In this document: piece after piece, positions 53,210-62,725 of the stretch
How the letters are laid out: each line of letters starts with the position of its first letter
How positions within the stretch are numbered: the stretch's first letter is position 1
Notes under the pieces: model-generated
Told to the model about the DNA's origin: nothing
Seen by the model: the letters and a program-made list of their open reading frames with translations, nothing else
Database searches by the model: none
Made by a program: the position numbers and the translations under genes
Source: Kribbella sp. ALI-6-A
Lineage (GTDB): Bacteria; Actinomycetota; Actinomycetes; Propionibacteriales; Kribbellaceae
Direction of reading: 5' to 3'
Length of the DNA stretch: 64,000 nt
Assembly (NCBI RefSeq): GCF_001984195.1
Contig: NZ_MTQN01000006.1
Location: 1-64,000, forward strand

Positions 53210-53986
53210 ATGAACGATTCCGTCACCTCGACGAACACCGTTCCGGTGAAGACCGGCCTGGTGTCCCTGACCGGCGTCAACAAGCACTTCGGGGACCTGC
53301 ACGTGCTGAAGGACATCAACCTGTCCATCGGCAAGGGCGAGGTCGTCGTCGTGATCGGTCCGTCCGGGTCCGGCAAGTCGACGCTGTGCCGCGCGATCAA
53401 CCGGCTGGAGCCGATCGACACCGGCACGATCACACTGGACGGCCAGCCGCTGCCCAGCGAGGGCAAGGCGCTGGCCAAGCTGCGCGCCGACGTCGGCATG
53501 GTCTTCCAGTCGTTCAACCTGTTCGCGCACAAGACGATCCTGCAGAACGTCACGCTCGGCCCGACCAAGGTCCGCGGCCAGTCCCGGGCGGAGGCCGAGA
53601 AGAACGCTCGGGCCCTGCTCGAGCGGGTCGGCGTCGCCAGCCAGGCCGACAAGTATCCGGCCCAGCTGTCCGGTGGCCAGCAGCAACGAGTCGCGATCGC
53701 CCGCGCGCTGGCGATGGACCCGAAGGTGATGCTGTTCGACGAGCCGACCTCGGCGCTGGACCCGGAGATGATCAACGAGGTCCTCGACGTGATGGTCGGA
53801 CTCGCCAAGCAGAACATGACGATGGTCGTGGTCACCCACGAGATGGGCTTCGCCCGGCGGGCCGCCGACCGGGTCGTCTTCATGGCCGACGGACAGATCG
53901 TCGAGGAAGCCGAGCCGGAGAAGTTCTTCACCGACCCGCAGACCCAGCGGGCGCAGGACTTCCTGTCCAAGATCCTCACCCACTGA
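53210..53986 (+). CDS. gluA: glutamate-type ABC importer, ATP-binding protein
   Basis: This 258-aa ABC ATPase of the polar amino acid family has Walker [16 protein letters not shown]-loop [13 protein letters not shown], signature [15 protein letters not shown], Walker [15 protein letters not shown] and the switch His in VVVTHEMGF. The N-terminus has about 15 extra residues. It is the first of four genes (ATPase, binding lipoprotein, two permeases) in the order of the glutamate importer of Corynebacterium. Specificity for glutamate is inferred from order and similarity. Confidence 0.93.
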   Translation: MNDSVTSTNTVPVKTGLVSLTGVNKHFGDLHVLKDINLSIGKGEVVVVIGPSGSGKSTLCRAINRLEPIDTGTITLDGQPLPSEGKALAKLRADVGMVFQSFNLFAHKTILQNVTLGPTKVRGQSRAEAEKNARALLERVGVASQADKYPAQLSGGQQQRVAIARALAMDPKVMLFDEPTSALDPEMINEVLDVMVGLAKQNMTMVVVTHEMGFARRAADRVVFMADGQIVEEAEPEKFFTDPQTQRAQDFLSKILTH

Positions 53987-54036
53987 CCGCCGCCCGCAGT
54001 TCCCGAGCAGTATCGAAACACTGGAGGAGAACCACC

Positions 54037-54879
54037 ATGCGACAGCGGATCATCGCTGCCCTCGGCATCACGGTCCTGGCCGCGACCAGCCTCACCGCGT
54101 GCGGTGACGACACCGGCGCCGGTGGCTCCGGGTCGAGTGGTGACAAGATCACCATCGGCATCAAGTACGACCAGCCCGGCCTCGGTCTGAAGGAGGGGTC
54201 GAACTACACCGGCCTCGACGTCGACGTGGCCAAGTACGTCGCCAAGGAGATGGGCTTCGAGGAAGGCAACATCGAGTTCAAGGAAGCGCCCTCGCCGCAG
54301 CGCGAGACGCTGCTCGGCAACGGCCAGGTGAAGATGATCTTCGCCACCTACTCGATCACCGACAGCCGCAAGGAGAAGGTCTCCTTCGCCGGCCCGTACC
54401 TGGTCGCCGGGCAGGACCTGCTGGTGAAGGCCGACGAGACCTCGATCACCGGACCCGAGACGCTGAACGGCAAGAAGCTGTGCTCGGTCACCGGATCGAC
54501 CTCGGCGCAGAAGGTCGCCGACCAGTTCGCCAAGACGGTGCAGCTGCAGAAGTACGACACGTACTCCAAGTGCGTGGAGGCGCTGGCCAGTGGCGCGATC
54601 GACGCCGTCACCACCGACAACACGATTCTGGCCGGCTACGCCGCCCAGGCCGCGAACGCCGGCAAGTTCAAGGTGGTCGGCAAGACCTTCTCCACCGAGC
54701 GCTACGGTGTCGGTCTGAAGAAGGGCGACACCGAGACCTGCACCAAGGTCAACGACGCGCTCAAGAAGATGATCGACTCCGGCGAGTGGCAGAAGGCGGT
54801 CGACAAGAACCTCGGCCCGGCCGGGCTGAAGCTCGACCCGGCGACGAACCCGGCGAAGACCTTCGAAACCTGCGCCTGA
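54037..54879 (+). CDS. gluB: glutamate-type ABC importer, substrate-binding lipoprotein
   Basis: This 280-aa protein has a lipoprotein signal with lipobox LTAC (Cys about 23; VLAATSLTACGDD) and a solute-binding family 3 domain (TIGIKYDQPGLGLKEG, then YTGLDVDVAKYVAKEMGFEE and LCSVTGSTSAQ). It captures the amino acid outside and hands it to the permeases. The ATG follows GGAGGAG. A hairpin follows at 54889. Confidence 0.93.
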   Translation: MRQRIIAALGITVLAATSLTACGDDTGAGGSGSSGDKITIGIKYDQPGLGLKEGSNYTGLDVDVAKYVAKEMGFEEGNIEFKEAPSPQRETLLGNGQVKMIFATYSITDSRKEKVSFAGPYLVAGQDLLVKADETSITGPETLNGKKLCSVTGSTSAQKVADQFAKTVQLQKYDTYSKCVEALASGAIDAVTTDNTILAGYAAQAANAGKFKVVGKTFSTERYGVGLKKGDTETCTKVNDALKKMIDSGEWQKAVDKNLGPAGLKLDPATNPAKTFETCA

Positions 54880-54888
54880 CCTGACGAT

Positions 54889-54926
54889 CCGGTGGGGAGG
54901 GACCGGCGACGGTTCCTCCCCACCGG
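54889..54926 (+). terminator. attenuating hairpin between gluB and gluC
   Basis: A perfect 12-bp inverted repeat (CCGGTGGGGAGG and complement) with a 14-nt loop lies 10 bp after gluB. Such hairpins in importer operons often leave the binding protein in excess over the permeases, by partial termination or by protecting the upstream mRNA. Confidence 0.6.
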
Positions 54927-54959
54927 CGGGTCTCGACCTCGATCCCCAGCGGGAGCACC

Positions 54960-55649
54960 ATGGATGTGATCTCCGAGTTCTTCTCCGAGTACGACGGCCT
55001 CGGAGCCTTCAGGCAGACGATCTACCTGACGTTGGTGTCGGCGCTGCTGGCGCTCGTCATCGGCACCGTCGTGGCGGTGATGCGGGTCTCGCCGATCCGC
55101 GTGCTGCAACTGATCGGCACCGCCTACGTCAACATCGTCCGCAACACCCCGCTCACGTTGGTGATCGTGTTCTGCAACCTGGGCCTGTTCCTGCAACTCG
55201 GGATCTCGCTGGCCGACCAGAACTCCCCGACGTCGATCGACGACAACAACTTCCGCCTCGCCGTGCTCGGACTGTCGGTGTACCACGCCGCGTTCGTCGC
55301 CGAGGCGATCCGTAGCGGGGTCAACACAGTCCCGCTCGGCCAGGCCGAGGCGGCCCGTGCGATCGGACTGCCGTTCCTCAAGACCTTGCGGTACGTCGTG
55401 CTGCCGCAGGCCTTCCGGGGGGCGATCGCGCCGCTCGGCAACGTCCTGATCGCGCTGACCAAGAACTCGACGGTCGCCTCCGTCATCGGTGTCACCGAGG
55501 CGTCGGCGGTGATGAAGGTGATGATGGAGAACCGGCCCGACGTGATCTTCGTGGTGTTCGGCATCTTCGCCGTCGGCTTCGTCATCCTCACCCTGCCGGT
55601 CGGCATCTTGTTCACCTCGTTGTCCAAGCGGTTGGCGGTGAAGCGATGA
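54960..55649 (+). CDS. gluC: glutamate-type ABC importer, permease 1
   Basis: This 229-aa inner-membrane permease has about five membrane segments and the coupling EAA loop (GQAEAARAIGLPFLKTLRYV). The family pattern IVRNTPLTLVIVF is near residue 60. It pairs with GluD to form the channel. The stop overlaps the gluD start (55646-55649). Confidence 0.92.
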   Translation: MDVISEFFSEYDGLGAFRQTIYLTLVSALLALVIGTVVAVMRVSPIRVLQLIGTAYVNIVRNTPLTLVIVFCNLGLFLQLGISLADQNSPTSIDDNNFRLAVLGLSVYHAAFVAEAIRSGVNTVPLGQAEAARAIGLPFLKTLRYVVLPQAFRGAIAPLGNVLIALTKNSTVASVIGVTEASAVMKVMMENRPDVIFVVFGIFAVGFVILTLPVGILFTSLSKRLAVKR

Positions 55650-56554
55650 GCTCCAGTGTCCTGTTCGACGCACCGGGCCCGCGGGCGCGCCGGCGGTACG
55701 CGGTGATCGGCGTCGCCAGCATCGTCGGCCTGCTGCTGGTGCTGTGGTTCGTGATCGACAAACTGAACGAGAAAGGCCAGCTCACCGCGGCGAAGTGGGA
55801 ACCCTTCCTGACCGGGGAGATCTGGACCGAGTACCTGATCCCCGGCCTGGTCGGCACGCTCACCGCCGCGGCCATCGCGATGGTGCTGGCCTTGACACTG
55901 GGCGGGCTCCTGGGCGTCGGCCGGCTGTCCTCGGCAGCCTGGATCCGCTGGCCCTGCAGCATCGTGGTGGAGTTCTTCCGCGCCGTTCCGGTGCTGCTGA
56001 TGATGCTGTTCACCTACGCGCTGTTCGCTTTCTACGAGACGTTCCCGCCGGACCGGCTGGCGCTGGCCGCGGTCATCACCGGCCTCACCCTGTACAACGG
56101 ATCGGTCGTGGCCGAACTGGTGCGCTCCGGGGTGCACTCGTTGCCGAAGGGCCAGAACGAGGCGGCGCTGGCGGTCGGCCTGACGACGGGCAAGACGATG
56201 CGGCTGGTTCTGCTGCCGCAGGCGGTCACAGCGATGCTGCCGGCGATCGTCGGCCAGCTGGTGGTCGTGCTCAAGGACACCGCCTTGGGCTACATCATCA
56301 CCTACGAGGAACTGCTCCGTAAGGCCGAGCAGATCGGCAACTACAAGAGCAACCTGCTGCCGGCCCTGATCGTGGTCGGCGCGATCTTCGTGCTCGTCAA
56401 CTGGATGCTCGGCTCCCTCGCCGTCCGCGTCGAGCAGCGCACCCGCCGCCGCGGCCGCTCGGCCGGCGGCCCGATCGCCCCGGACCAGGTCGACCAGGGC
56501 ACGGCGGCGAACGCCGCCGCCGCGGCGGTGCCCACCACACCAGGGCACGTCTGA
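55646..56554 (+). CDS. gluD: glutamate-type ABC importer, permease 2
   Basis: This 302-aa permease has about five or six membrane segments and the EAA loop (GQNEAALAVGLTTGKTMRLV). FFRAVPVLLMMLFTYALF matches the polar amino acid permease signature. The last 45 residues are a hydrophilic Arg/Ala-rich tail (RRRGRSAGGPIAPDQ). It is coupled to gluC by a 4-bp overlap and followed by a terminator. Confidence 0.92.
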   Translation: MSSSVLFDAPGPRARRRYAVIGVASIVGLLLVLWFVIDKLNEKGQLTAAKWEPFLTGEIWTEYLIPGLVGTLTAAAIAMVLALTLGGLLGVGRLSSAAWIRWPCSIVVEFFRAVPVLLMMLFTYALFAFYETFPPDRLALAAVITGLTLYNGSVVAELVRSGVHSLPKGQNEAALAVGLTTGKTMRLVLLPQAVTAMLPAIVGQLVVVLKDTALGYIITYEELLRKAEQIGNYKSNLLPALIVVGAIFVLVNWMLGSLAVRVEQRTRRRGRSAGGPIAPDQVDQGTAANAAAAAVPTTPGHV

Positions 56555-56574
56555 CCGGATCCACAGCTTTGTCA

Positions 56575-56605
56575 CAGGCACCCGTACGTCAGGTACGGGT
56601 GCCTG
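56575..56605 (+). terminator. terminator of the glutamate importer operon
   Basis: A perfect 13-bp inverted repeat (CAGGCACCCGTAC and complement) with a 5-nt loop is followed by TTGCGTTTT, a classical intrinsic terminator 20 bp after gluD. Confidence 0.9.
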
Positions 56606-56731
56606 TTGCGTTTTCGTCTCGGCCGTTGTGACAATCTGCCACTTCCTGCAATCACGGCGGCGCCGCGTGGACAGCTTTAGTTGCCTATGACAACACTGAG
56701 CGGATCAGTCCCGACCGAGAGGACGAAACGC

Positions 56732-57163
56732 ATGCGAGCACGAGCTGTGCTGTCCGCGGCCGCCGCACTGGCGCTGGTACCCGTCGCCACGGCCCCACCG
56801 GCCCAGGCGACCCCGGAGCTGTCCTGGCGTTGCGGTGAGATCAGCGTCCACTACACCTTCGACAACGATCAGACCGGCGGCTGGTGGGTTGTCAACACGT
56901 CGATGAACTGCACCCCGGACAAGTGGCCGAAGCGGTACACCAACGAGATCAGCCCCCGCCCGTTCGAAGGCAAGTACCTGCTGTTCGAGCACACCGGGTA
57001 CGTCAACCAGGGCTACGACAAGACCATCATCATCGACGCGACGCCGGCCGCGGCGAAGAAGTCGGTCTGTGTGAAGGCGAAGTCGATCCTCTACTTCCCC
57101 GACAACAAGAACGAGGCGGCGTCGAAGGACAAGAACTCCTGTTTCAAGACCGCCGCACCGTAA
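56732..57163 (+). CDS. small secreted protein of unknown function (first of two)
   Basis: This 143-aa protein has a signal peptide (MRARAVLSAAAALALVPVAT, ending near PPAQATP) and a mature domain of about 118 residues with four Cys (SWRCGE, SMNCTP, SVCVKA, NSCFKT) likely in two disulfides. Aromatic and Lys residues are common. The ATG at 56732 follows GAGAGGAC and starts the signal peptide. Its partner begins 24 bp after its stop. Function unknown. Confidence 0.78.
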   Translation: MRARAVLSAAAALALVPVATAPPAQATPELSWRCGEISVHYTFDNDQTGGWWVVNTSMNCTPDKWPKRYTNEISPRPFEGKYLLFEHTGYVNQGYDKTIIIDATPAAAKKSVCVKAKSILYFPDNKNEAASKDKNSCFKTAAP

Positions 57164-57187
57164 CCATCACAGCTCGGGGAGATCGAC

Positions 57188-57613
57188 ATGCACACGACAG
57201 CCAAAACCTTCGTCTCGACACTGACCGGTCTGGCGATGCTGGTGCTCGCACCAGGGATCGCCCCGGCCAACGCCGCCAGCGCCGGCTGGGACTTCTGCGG
57301 AACGACCGGAGCGGACTGGAGCACGTCGACCCAGGGCCGCAGCGGCACCGTGACCGTAACCGGTGACTGCGCCATCAAGGCGAACTGGCGGATCGACGTC
57401 TACGTCAACGGCGAGTACTGGGCCACCTCCAGCGGCTCGGTGAACGTCAGCGAGGGCCACCAGTTGCGCACCTCCGTCCCGACCATGCCGAAGCCCAACG
57501 ACAAGCGCGGCAACTACACCTACGCGAAGATCACCTACTCGGCCGGTCAGACCTGGAAGAACGTCCACGAGGAGGACCTCGGATACCTCCCGTGCAAGGG
57601 CTGTACGACCTAG
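57188..57613 (+). CDS. small secreted protein of unknown function (second of two)
   Basis: This 141-aa protein has a signal peptide (AKTFVSTLTGLAMLVLAPGI, ending near APANAAS) and a beta-rich mature domain with Cys in WDFCGT, GDCAI and LPCKGC. The ATG follows GGGGAG. It is transcribed with the preceding small secreted gene. Neither protein is in a family I recognise. Confidence 0.78.
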   Translation: MHTTAKTFVSTLTGLAMLVLAPGIAPANAASAGWDFCGTTGADWSTSTQGRSGTVTVTGDCAIKANWRIDVYVNGEYWATSSGSVNVSEGHQLRTSVPTMPKPNDKRGNYTYAKITYSAGQTWKNVHEEDLGYLPCKGCTT

Positions 57614-57735
57614 CGGATCCGGCAGCTCCCTTCGGGTGGGTGCTCACGGCCGCGTCGTGGGTGCCCACCCCGGGAGTGAGCGAAGGTCCCGGAAACTGCG
57701 TTGCGTGCTGCTGGGCGGGCCGTGAGACTTTTCGG

Positions 57736-58626
57736 ATGACTTCTGTGGACGGGCGAGGCGGGATCGACGCCGGGCTGGTGAAGCGGCTGGTGAAGGCCCA
57801 GTTTCCGCAGTGGGCCGAGCTGCCGGTGGAGCCGGTGAAGGTGGACGGGTGGGACAACCGGACCTACCGGCTGGGTGACTCGATGACGGTGCGGCTGCCG
57901 AGTGCCGCGGCGTACGCGCCGGCGGTGGACAAAGAGGAAGAGTGGCTTCCGCGGTTGGCGCCGTTCCTGCCGGTGCCGGTGCCTGAGTTGCTGGGCCGAG
58001 GCATGCCGGGTGAGGGCTATCCCTTCCACTGGTCGATCCGGCGGTGGATCGACGGAGAGACCTCGTCGCTCGAGCGCATCTCGGATCTGACCGAGTTCGC
58101 CGAGGCCGTGGCGGAGTTCATCCTGGCGCTGCAGGCGTGCGACGCGACCGGCGGGCCCCTGCCAGGACCGCACAACTTCCATCGCGGTGGGCCACCGGCG
58201 TACTACGACGACCAGACGCGTGCGGCGCTGGTCACGCTGGCCGGACAGGTCGAGGTGGAGGCCGCCACGGAGGTCTGGGAGGCGGCGCTGGCGAGCCGGT
58301 TCGACGGGCCGCCGGTGTGGTTCCACGGAGACATTGCCAGCGGCAACCTTCTGGTCCAGGACGGGCGACTGTCGGCCGTCATCGACTTCGGTACGTCGGG
58401 TGTCGGCGACCCGGCCTGCGATCTGGTGATCGCCTGGACGATGTTGTCCGGCGAGAGCCGCGAGGCTTTTCGCCGTACGGTCGATCAGGACGCGGAGACG
58501 TGGGCGCGGGCCCGTGGCTGGGCGTTGTGGAAGGCGCTGATCGTGATGGCGGACGGTGAGAGCGTCGACGTGAACCGGCTGGTGATCGACGAGGTGCTCG
58601 CCGACCACCAGCGGTACGCCGGCTAA
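57736..58626 (+). CDS. aminoglycoside phosphotransferase-family kinase-like protein (APH 2)
   Basis: This 296-aa protein has the APH fold: GWDNRTYRLGDSMTVRLPS (nucleotide binding), catalytic loop VWFHGDIASGNLLV and metal-binding VIDFGTSGVGDPACDL. It resembles the hygromycin/streptomycin-type APH group common in actinobacteria, but a metabolic substrate is as likely as a drug. The ATG at 57736 begins the conserved region; the ribosome site is weak. The gene overlaps the convergent aminotransferase by 4 bp. Confidence 0.9.
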   Translation: MTSVDGRGGIDAGLVKRLVKAQFPQWAELPVEPVKVDGWDNRTYRLGDSMTVRLPSAAAYAPAVDKEEEWLPRLAPFLPVPVPELLGRGMPGEGYPFHWSIRRWIDGETSSLERISDLTEFAEAVAEFILALQACDATGGPLPGPHNFHRGGPPAYYDDQTRAALVTLAGQVEVEAATEVWEAALASRFDGPPVWFHGDIASGNLLVQDGRLSAVIDFGTSGVGDPACDLVIAWTMLSGESREAFRRTVDQDAETWARARGWALWKALIVMADGESVDVNRLVIDEVLADHQRYAG

Positions 58627-59912
58627 CGCAGGGTGTTGAACGACTCCCGGAGGATCTCGATCGCCTCGGTGGTCTCCGGCTCGGTCAGCGTCATCGGCGG
58701 CGCCATCCGCAGCACGTTGCCGTAGAGGCCGCCCTTGCCGATCAGCAGGCCGCGGTTCTTCGCCTCCTGCTGGAGCTTGGCCGTCGTCGCGGCGTCCGGC
58801 GCCTGGTCGTCGGGCCTGACGATCTCGGCGGCCAGCATCAGCCCCTTGCCACGCACGTCGCCCAGCTCCGGGAACTCGTCGGCGATGCCGCGCAGCCCGT
58901 CGGCCAGCTGCGCACCCCGCTTGGCGGCGTTGGCCTGCAGGTCGTGATCGAGCAGGTACTCGATCGTCGCCTTGGCCGCACTGGTCGAGATCGGGTTGCC
59001 GCCGAACGTCGACAGCGAGTTCGCGCTCAGGCTGTCCATCAGCTCCGGCGTCGCGACCACTCCCCCGATGGCGAAGCCGTTGCCGAGGCCCTTCGCGAAC
59101 GTCATCGCGTCCGGTACGACGCCGTGCGCCTGGATGCCCCAGAAGTGCTCACCGGTCCGGCCCCACCCGGTCTGCACCTCGTCGGAGATCAGCAGGATGC
59201 CGTACTCGTCGAGCACCTCCTTGAACGCGCCGTACAGGCCGTCCGGCGGCGAGGAGAACCCGCCGACGCCCTGGATCGGTTCGACGATCAAGCAGGCGAC
59301 GTCGCCCGCGGTGGTCGTCGCGATCACCTCGCGCAGGTCGTCGACGCACCGCTCGACGTACGCGGCGTCGGGCAGGTCGCGGAACGGGCTGCGGTAGCGG
59401 TACGCGCCCTGCAGGTACTGCACGTTCACCGGCGACAGGCTGCTCGCCGACCAGCCGCGGTTGCCGGTCACCGCGACCGTGCCGAAGCCGCGCCCGTGGT
59501 AGGAGTTGCGCATCGCGAGCACCTGGTTGGAGCGGCGCTTCTGGGTCGCGAGCAGCAGCGCGGCCTCGTTCGCCTCGGTGCCGGAGTTGGTGAAGAAGAC
59601 CTTCGCGTCCTTGATCCCGGACAGCTCGGAGATCTTCTCGGCCAGCTCGATCTGGCGGCGGATCAGGTACACCGTGGAGGTGTGCGCGACACCGCTGGCC
59701 AGCTGCTCGCGGACCGCCTCGGAGATCTCGGCGACGTCGTACCCGATCGCGTTGGTCAGGATGCCGGCGAAGAAGTCCAGGTACTGCTTGCCCTCCCCGT
59801 CGGTGACCCGGCGCCCGGAGCCGCTGACGATCTCGATCGGCTCCTCGTAGTACAACGCGAGCCAGTCCGGCATGACGGCCTGGTGACGCTCCCACAGCTC
59901 CGCATGTGTCAT
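58623..59912 (-). CDS. class III PLP-dependent aminotransferase
   Basis: This 429-aa fold-type I enzyme has the motifs FFTNSGTEANEAALLLA, NSYHGRGFGTVAVTG, ILLISDEVQTGWGRTG and the PLP Lys in MTFAKGLGNGFAIGG. It is closest in style to alanine-glyoxylate (AGXT2-like) or 4-aminobutyrate aminotransferases, using an omega-amino donor. No pathway neighbours allow a firmer call. It is divergent from the LOG-family gene, with 59 bp between starts. Confidence 0.9.
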   Translation of the reverse strand: MTHAELWERHQAVMPDWLALYYEEPIEIVSGSGRRVTDGEGKQYLDFFAGILTNAIGYDVAEISEAVREQLASGVAHTSTVYLIRRQIELAEKISELSGIKDAKVFFTNSGTEANEAALLLATQKRRSNQVLAMRNSYHGRGFGTVAVTGNRGWSASSLSPVNVQYLQGAYRYRSPFRDLPDAAYVERCVDDLREVIATTTAGDVACLIVEPIQGVGGFSSPPDGLYGAFKEVLDEYGILLISDEVQTGWGRTGEHFWGIQAHGVVPDAMTFAKGLGNGFAIGGVVATPELMDSLSANSLSTFGGNPISTSAAKATIEYLLDHDLQANAAKRGAQLADGLRGIADEFPELGDVRGKGLMLAAEIVRPDDQAPDAATTAKLQQEAKNRGLLIGKGGLYGNVLRMAPPMTLTEPETTEAIEILRESFNTLR

Positions 59913-59937
59913 GTCTTAGCAATACCTCATCTCGGTG

Positions 59938-59974
59938 CTGACTGACAGCCCTCTCCTATTAGGGTGCACGGGTG
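59938..59974 (+). promoter_or_regulatory. possible promoter for a leaderless LOG-family mRNA
   Basis: CTGACT (59938-59943) and TAGGGT (59960-59965) with a 16-bp spacer lie so that transcription would start at or next to the GTG at 59972. There is no clear ribosome site before that GTG. Leaderless starts are common in actinobacteria. Confidence 0.35.
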
Positions 59975-61090
59975 ACCCAGCCGAGCATCCCGCACGTGGA
60001 CATCGAGTCCCTCGCCCACTTCGACGAGATTTTGGCCGCCGGAGCGACCTCGATGGCGGGCTGGCGGGTCCAGTCGGTCGACCTGTCCGGCCGTACGGCG
60101 GCGCTGCTCGGTCTGGCCCCGACGGGCTCGCTGTTCCTCGGCTGCACGCTCGACGACCAGGCCGAGGCCTGGATCCGTGGCGGTGGCGGCCTGGTCTTCC
60201 CGGCCATCCCGGAACTGCCGTTCGACCCGTACCGCGGCGTCCTGTACGACGCCGACGAGCTGTACGCCGGGCTCGACGCCGGCTACGAGGCGACGCCGGA
60301 CGCCCGGATCTACGCCTGGTCCCGGCAGCACGACGAGAAGGGCGACACCAGCCGGACGCTGGCGGCCGCGCTGCACGACCACTCGATCGCCGACGCGCTG
60401 CACGAGATGCCCGACGGGCGGCCCTGGATCGGCGTGATGGGCGGGCACGGGATCAAGCGCGGCGACCCGACGTACCGGTCGGCGGTGCTGCTCGGCCGCT
60501 CGTTGTCCCGCGCCGGCCTGACCGTCGCCACCGGCGGCGGCCCGGGCGCGATGGAAGCCGCGAACCTGGGCTCCAGCCTCGCCGCGTACGACGACGCCGC
60601 GCTCGACACGGCCCTCGACCTGCTTGCCGCAGCCCCGTCCTTCCGCCCGTCGATCGGCGCCTGGGCCGGGGCGGGCATGGCGGTCCGCCGTCAGTTCCCC
60701 GGCGACGGCGGCGTGTCGATCCCGACCTGGTTCTACGGCCACGAGCCGCCGAACGTCTTCGCGTCGTCGATCGCCAAGTACTTCTCCAACGCCCAGCGCG
60801 AGGACGTCCTGCTCGGCCGCGCCCGCGGCGGCATCATCTACCTGCCCGGCGCCGCCGGCACGGTCCAGGAGATCTTCCAGGCCGTCACGCCGAACTATTA
60901 CGGCGACCCCGCGACCCAGATCCCGATCATCTTGGTGGGCGTGGACTACTGGTCGATGACGCTGCCGGTCTGGCCGCTGCTGCAGACGCTCGCCGCCAAT
61001 CGCGCGATGGCCAGGTCGGTCCACCTGGTCGACACCGTCGACGAGGCCGCCGCACTGGTGGGCCAGTCGCTGCCCACGGGCGGTCGCTGA
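59972..61090 (+). CDS. LOG-family (lysine decarboxylase-like) Rossmann protein
   Basis: This 372-aa protein has a C-terminal Rossmann domain (about 150-350) with VATGGGPGAMEAANLG and the LOG-type loop YLPGAAGTVQEIF in place of PGGxGTxxE. LOG proteins release free cytokinin bases from nucleotides or hydrolyse other nucleoside monophosphates. The N-terminal 130 residues are an extra domain not in short LOG enzymes. The Gly-to-Ala change in the PGG motif may alter activity. It converges on the pyridoxal kinase gene with 5 bp between stops. Confidence 0.82.
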   Translation: MTQPSIPHVDIESLAHFDEILAAGATSMAGWRVQSVDLSGRTAALLGLAPTGSLFLGCTLDDQAEAWIRGGGGLVFPAIPELPFDPYRGVLYDADELYAGLDAGYEATPDARIYAWSRQHDEKGDTSRTLAAALHDHSIADALHEMPDGRPWIGVMGGHGIKRGDPTYRSAVLLGRSLSRAGLTVATGGGPGAMEAANLGSSLAAYDDAALDTALDLLAAAPSFRPSIGAWAGAGMAVRRQFPGDGGVSIPTWFYGHEPPNVFASSIAKYFSNAQREDVLLGRARGGIIYLPGAAGTVQEIFQAVTPNYYGDPATQIPIILVGVDYWSMTLPVWPLLQTLAANRAMARSVHLVDTVDEAAALVGQSLPTGGR

Positions 61091-61095
61091 CTGGC

Positions 61096-61947
61096 TCAGG
61101 CCACGCGCTCAGGCGTGAACTGCATCCGCGGGTGCGCGTAGGCCTCCTGCGACTCGACGAGCTGCAACTCGCGCTCCCCCGACTCGTGGGTGCGCGCGAG
61201 CAGGTCGAAGACGCTCGAGGTGGTCCGAGCCAGCGCGTCCGCGAGATCACCGGTCCGGCGGTAATGCGCCGTGAACAGCGCGGCCGTCACGTCGCCCGAG
61301 CCGTTCGCCTTCATCGGGATGTACGGCGTCCGCACGAGCCACGCGCCGCTGTCGTCGACGGCCAGCATCTCGATCGTGCCCTCCTCGCGGTCGGGGCGCT
61401 CGACACTGGTGACGAGCACCGTGCGTGGGCCGGTCGCCCGGACCAGGTCGACCGAGGCCAGCGTGGACTCCAGCGTGTCCGGCTCGGTGCCGGTCAGGAA
61501 GCCCAGCTCGAACTGGTTGGGCGTGATGATGTCGGCGGCCGGCACCACCCGGTCGCGCAGCAGCACGGGGATGGCCGGCGCCACGAAGCAGCCGGACTTC
61601 GCGTTGCCCATCACCGGGTCGCAGGAGTACACCGCCGAGGGGTTGGCCGCCTTCACCCGCTTGACCGCCTCGAGGATCACATCCGCGATCCCCTCGCCGC
61701 CCTGGTAGCCCGAGAGCACGACGTCGATCTGCGGGAACACTCCGCGGTCCTCGATGCCCTGCAGCACCTCGCGGACGTCGTCCGGGCTGATCAGCGGCCC
61801 GCGCCACGCGCCGTACCCGGTGTGGTTGGAGAAGTTCACCGTGTACACCGGCAGCACCTCCACCCCGATGCGCTGGAGCGGGAACACGGCGGCGGAGTTG
61901 CCCACGTGCCCGAAGGCGACCGCGGACTGGATCGAGAGGATTTTCAC
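61096..61947 (-). CDS. pdxY: pyridoxal kinase
   Basis: This 283-aa ribokinase-family enzyme phosphorylates pyridoxal to PLP. It has the N-terminal VKILSIQSAVAFGHVGNSAA, the YSCDPVMGNAKSGCF segment and the anion-hole GSGDVTAALF motif with the catalytic Asp. The GTG at 61947 gives the family N-terminus; an ATG 25 codons upstream overlaps the start of the divergent hydrolase and is unlikely. Confidence 0.93.
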   Translation of the reverse strand: MKILSIQSAVAFGHVGNSAAVFPLQRIGVEVLPVYTVNFSNHTGYGAWRGPLISPDDVREVLQGIEDRGVFPQIDVVLSGYQGGEGIADVILEAVKRVKAANPSAVYSCDPVMGNAKSGCFVAPAIPVLLRDRVVPAADIITPNQFELGFLTGTEPDTLESTLASVDLVRATGPRTVLVTSVERPDREEGTIEMLAVDDSGAWLVRTPYIPMKANGSGDVTAALFTAHYRRTGDLADALARTTSSVFDLLARTHESGERELQLVESQEAYAHPRMQFTPERVA

Positions 61948-62020
61948 CGCTCGATCATGCCACTTCGGCTCCGGGCGGCCTGAGCCGGAACTGTCGGAGG
62001 GGCTGTCTACGGTGGCGGCC

Positions 62021-62725
62021 ATGGTGAATTTCGTGCTGGTTCCGGGGGCGTGGCTGGGTGCGTGGGCCTGGGACGAGGTCGGTGAGCTGCTGCGAGCCGA
62101 GGGGCACGAGGTCTATCCGGTGACCCTGACCGGCCTGGCCGAGCGGCACCAGCCGGACTCGGCTCAGACTTCTCAGGCGCGGCACGTGACCGACATCGTG
62201 GACGTGGCCGGCAGGCTGCCGGAGGTCGTGGTGGTCGGGCACAGCTACTCCGGCATCCCCGCCGGCCAGGCCGCCGCCGCGATCGGCGACCGGCTGCGCC
62301 ACGTGGTGTACGTCGACTCGAACATCCCGCTCGACGGCCAGTCCTTCGCCGACGGCTGGTCTCCCGAGGGCCGCGCCTGGCTGGCCGGTCAGCTCGCCGA
62401 GTCGGGCGGCTTCTGGCCTCCGCTGACCGCCGAGGACTACGCCGGGCAGGACCTGACGGCGGTGCAGATCGCGACGATCCTGGAGCGGTCGACGCCGCAT
62501 CCCGGCCGTGCGCTCATCGAGCCGGCTGAGCTGACGCGGCCGATCGCCGAGCTGCCTTCGACGTACGTGAAGTGCCTGATGGACGGGCCGACGCCCAGCG
62601 CTGTCGTGCAGGAACATCTCACGTCCCCGCACTGGACACTGGCCGAGCTCGACACCGGTCACTGGCCGATGTTCTCGCGCCCGGCCGAGCTTGCCGAGGT
62701 GCTGCTTTCGGTGGCAAAGAACTAA
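62021..62725 (+). CDS. alpha/beta-fold hydrolase
   Basis: This 234-aa protein has the oxyanion motif VLVPGAWLGAWAWDEV, the nucleophile elbow VVVGHSYSGIP with the Ser, and a late His in LDTGHWPMFSRP. It matches the MenH/salicylic-acid-binding-protein-like esterase group. The substrate is unknown. The ATG at 62021 begins the conserved region. Confidence 0.92.
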   Translation: MVNFVLVPGAWLGAWAWDEVGELLRAEGHEVYPVTLTGLAERHQPDSAQTSQARHVTDIVDVAGRLPEVVVVGHSYSGIPAGQAAAAIGDRLRHVVYVDSNIPLDGQSFADGWSPEGRAWLAGQLAESGGFWPPLTAEDYAGQDLTAVQIATILERSTPHPGRALIEPAELTRPIAELPSTYVKCLMDGPTPSAVVQEHLTSPHWTLAELDTGHWPMFSRPAELAEVLLSVAKN

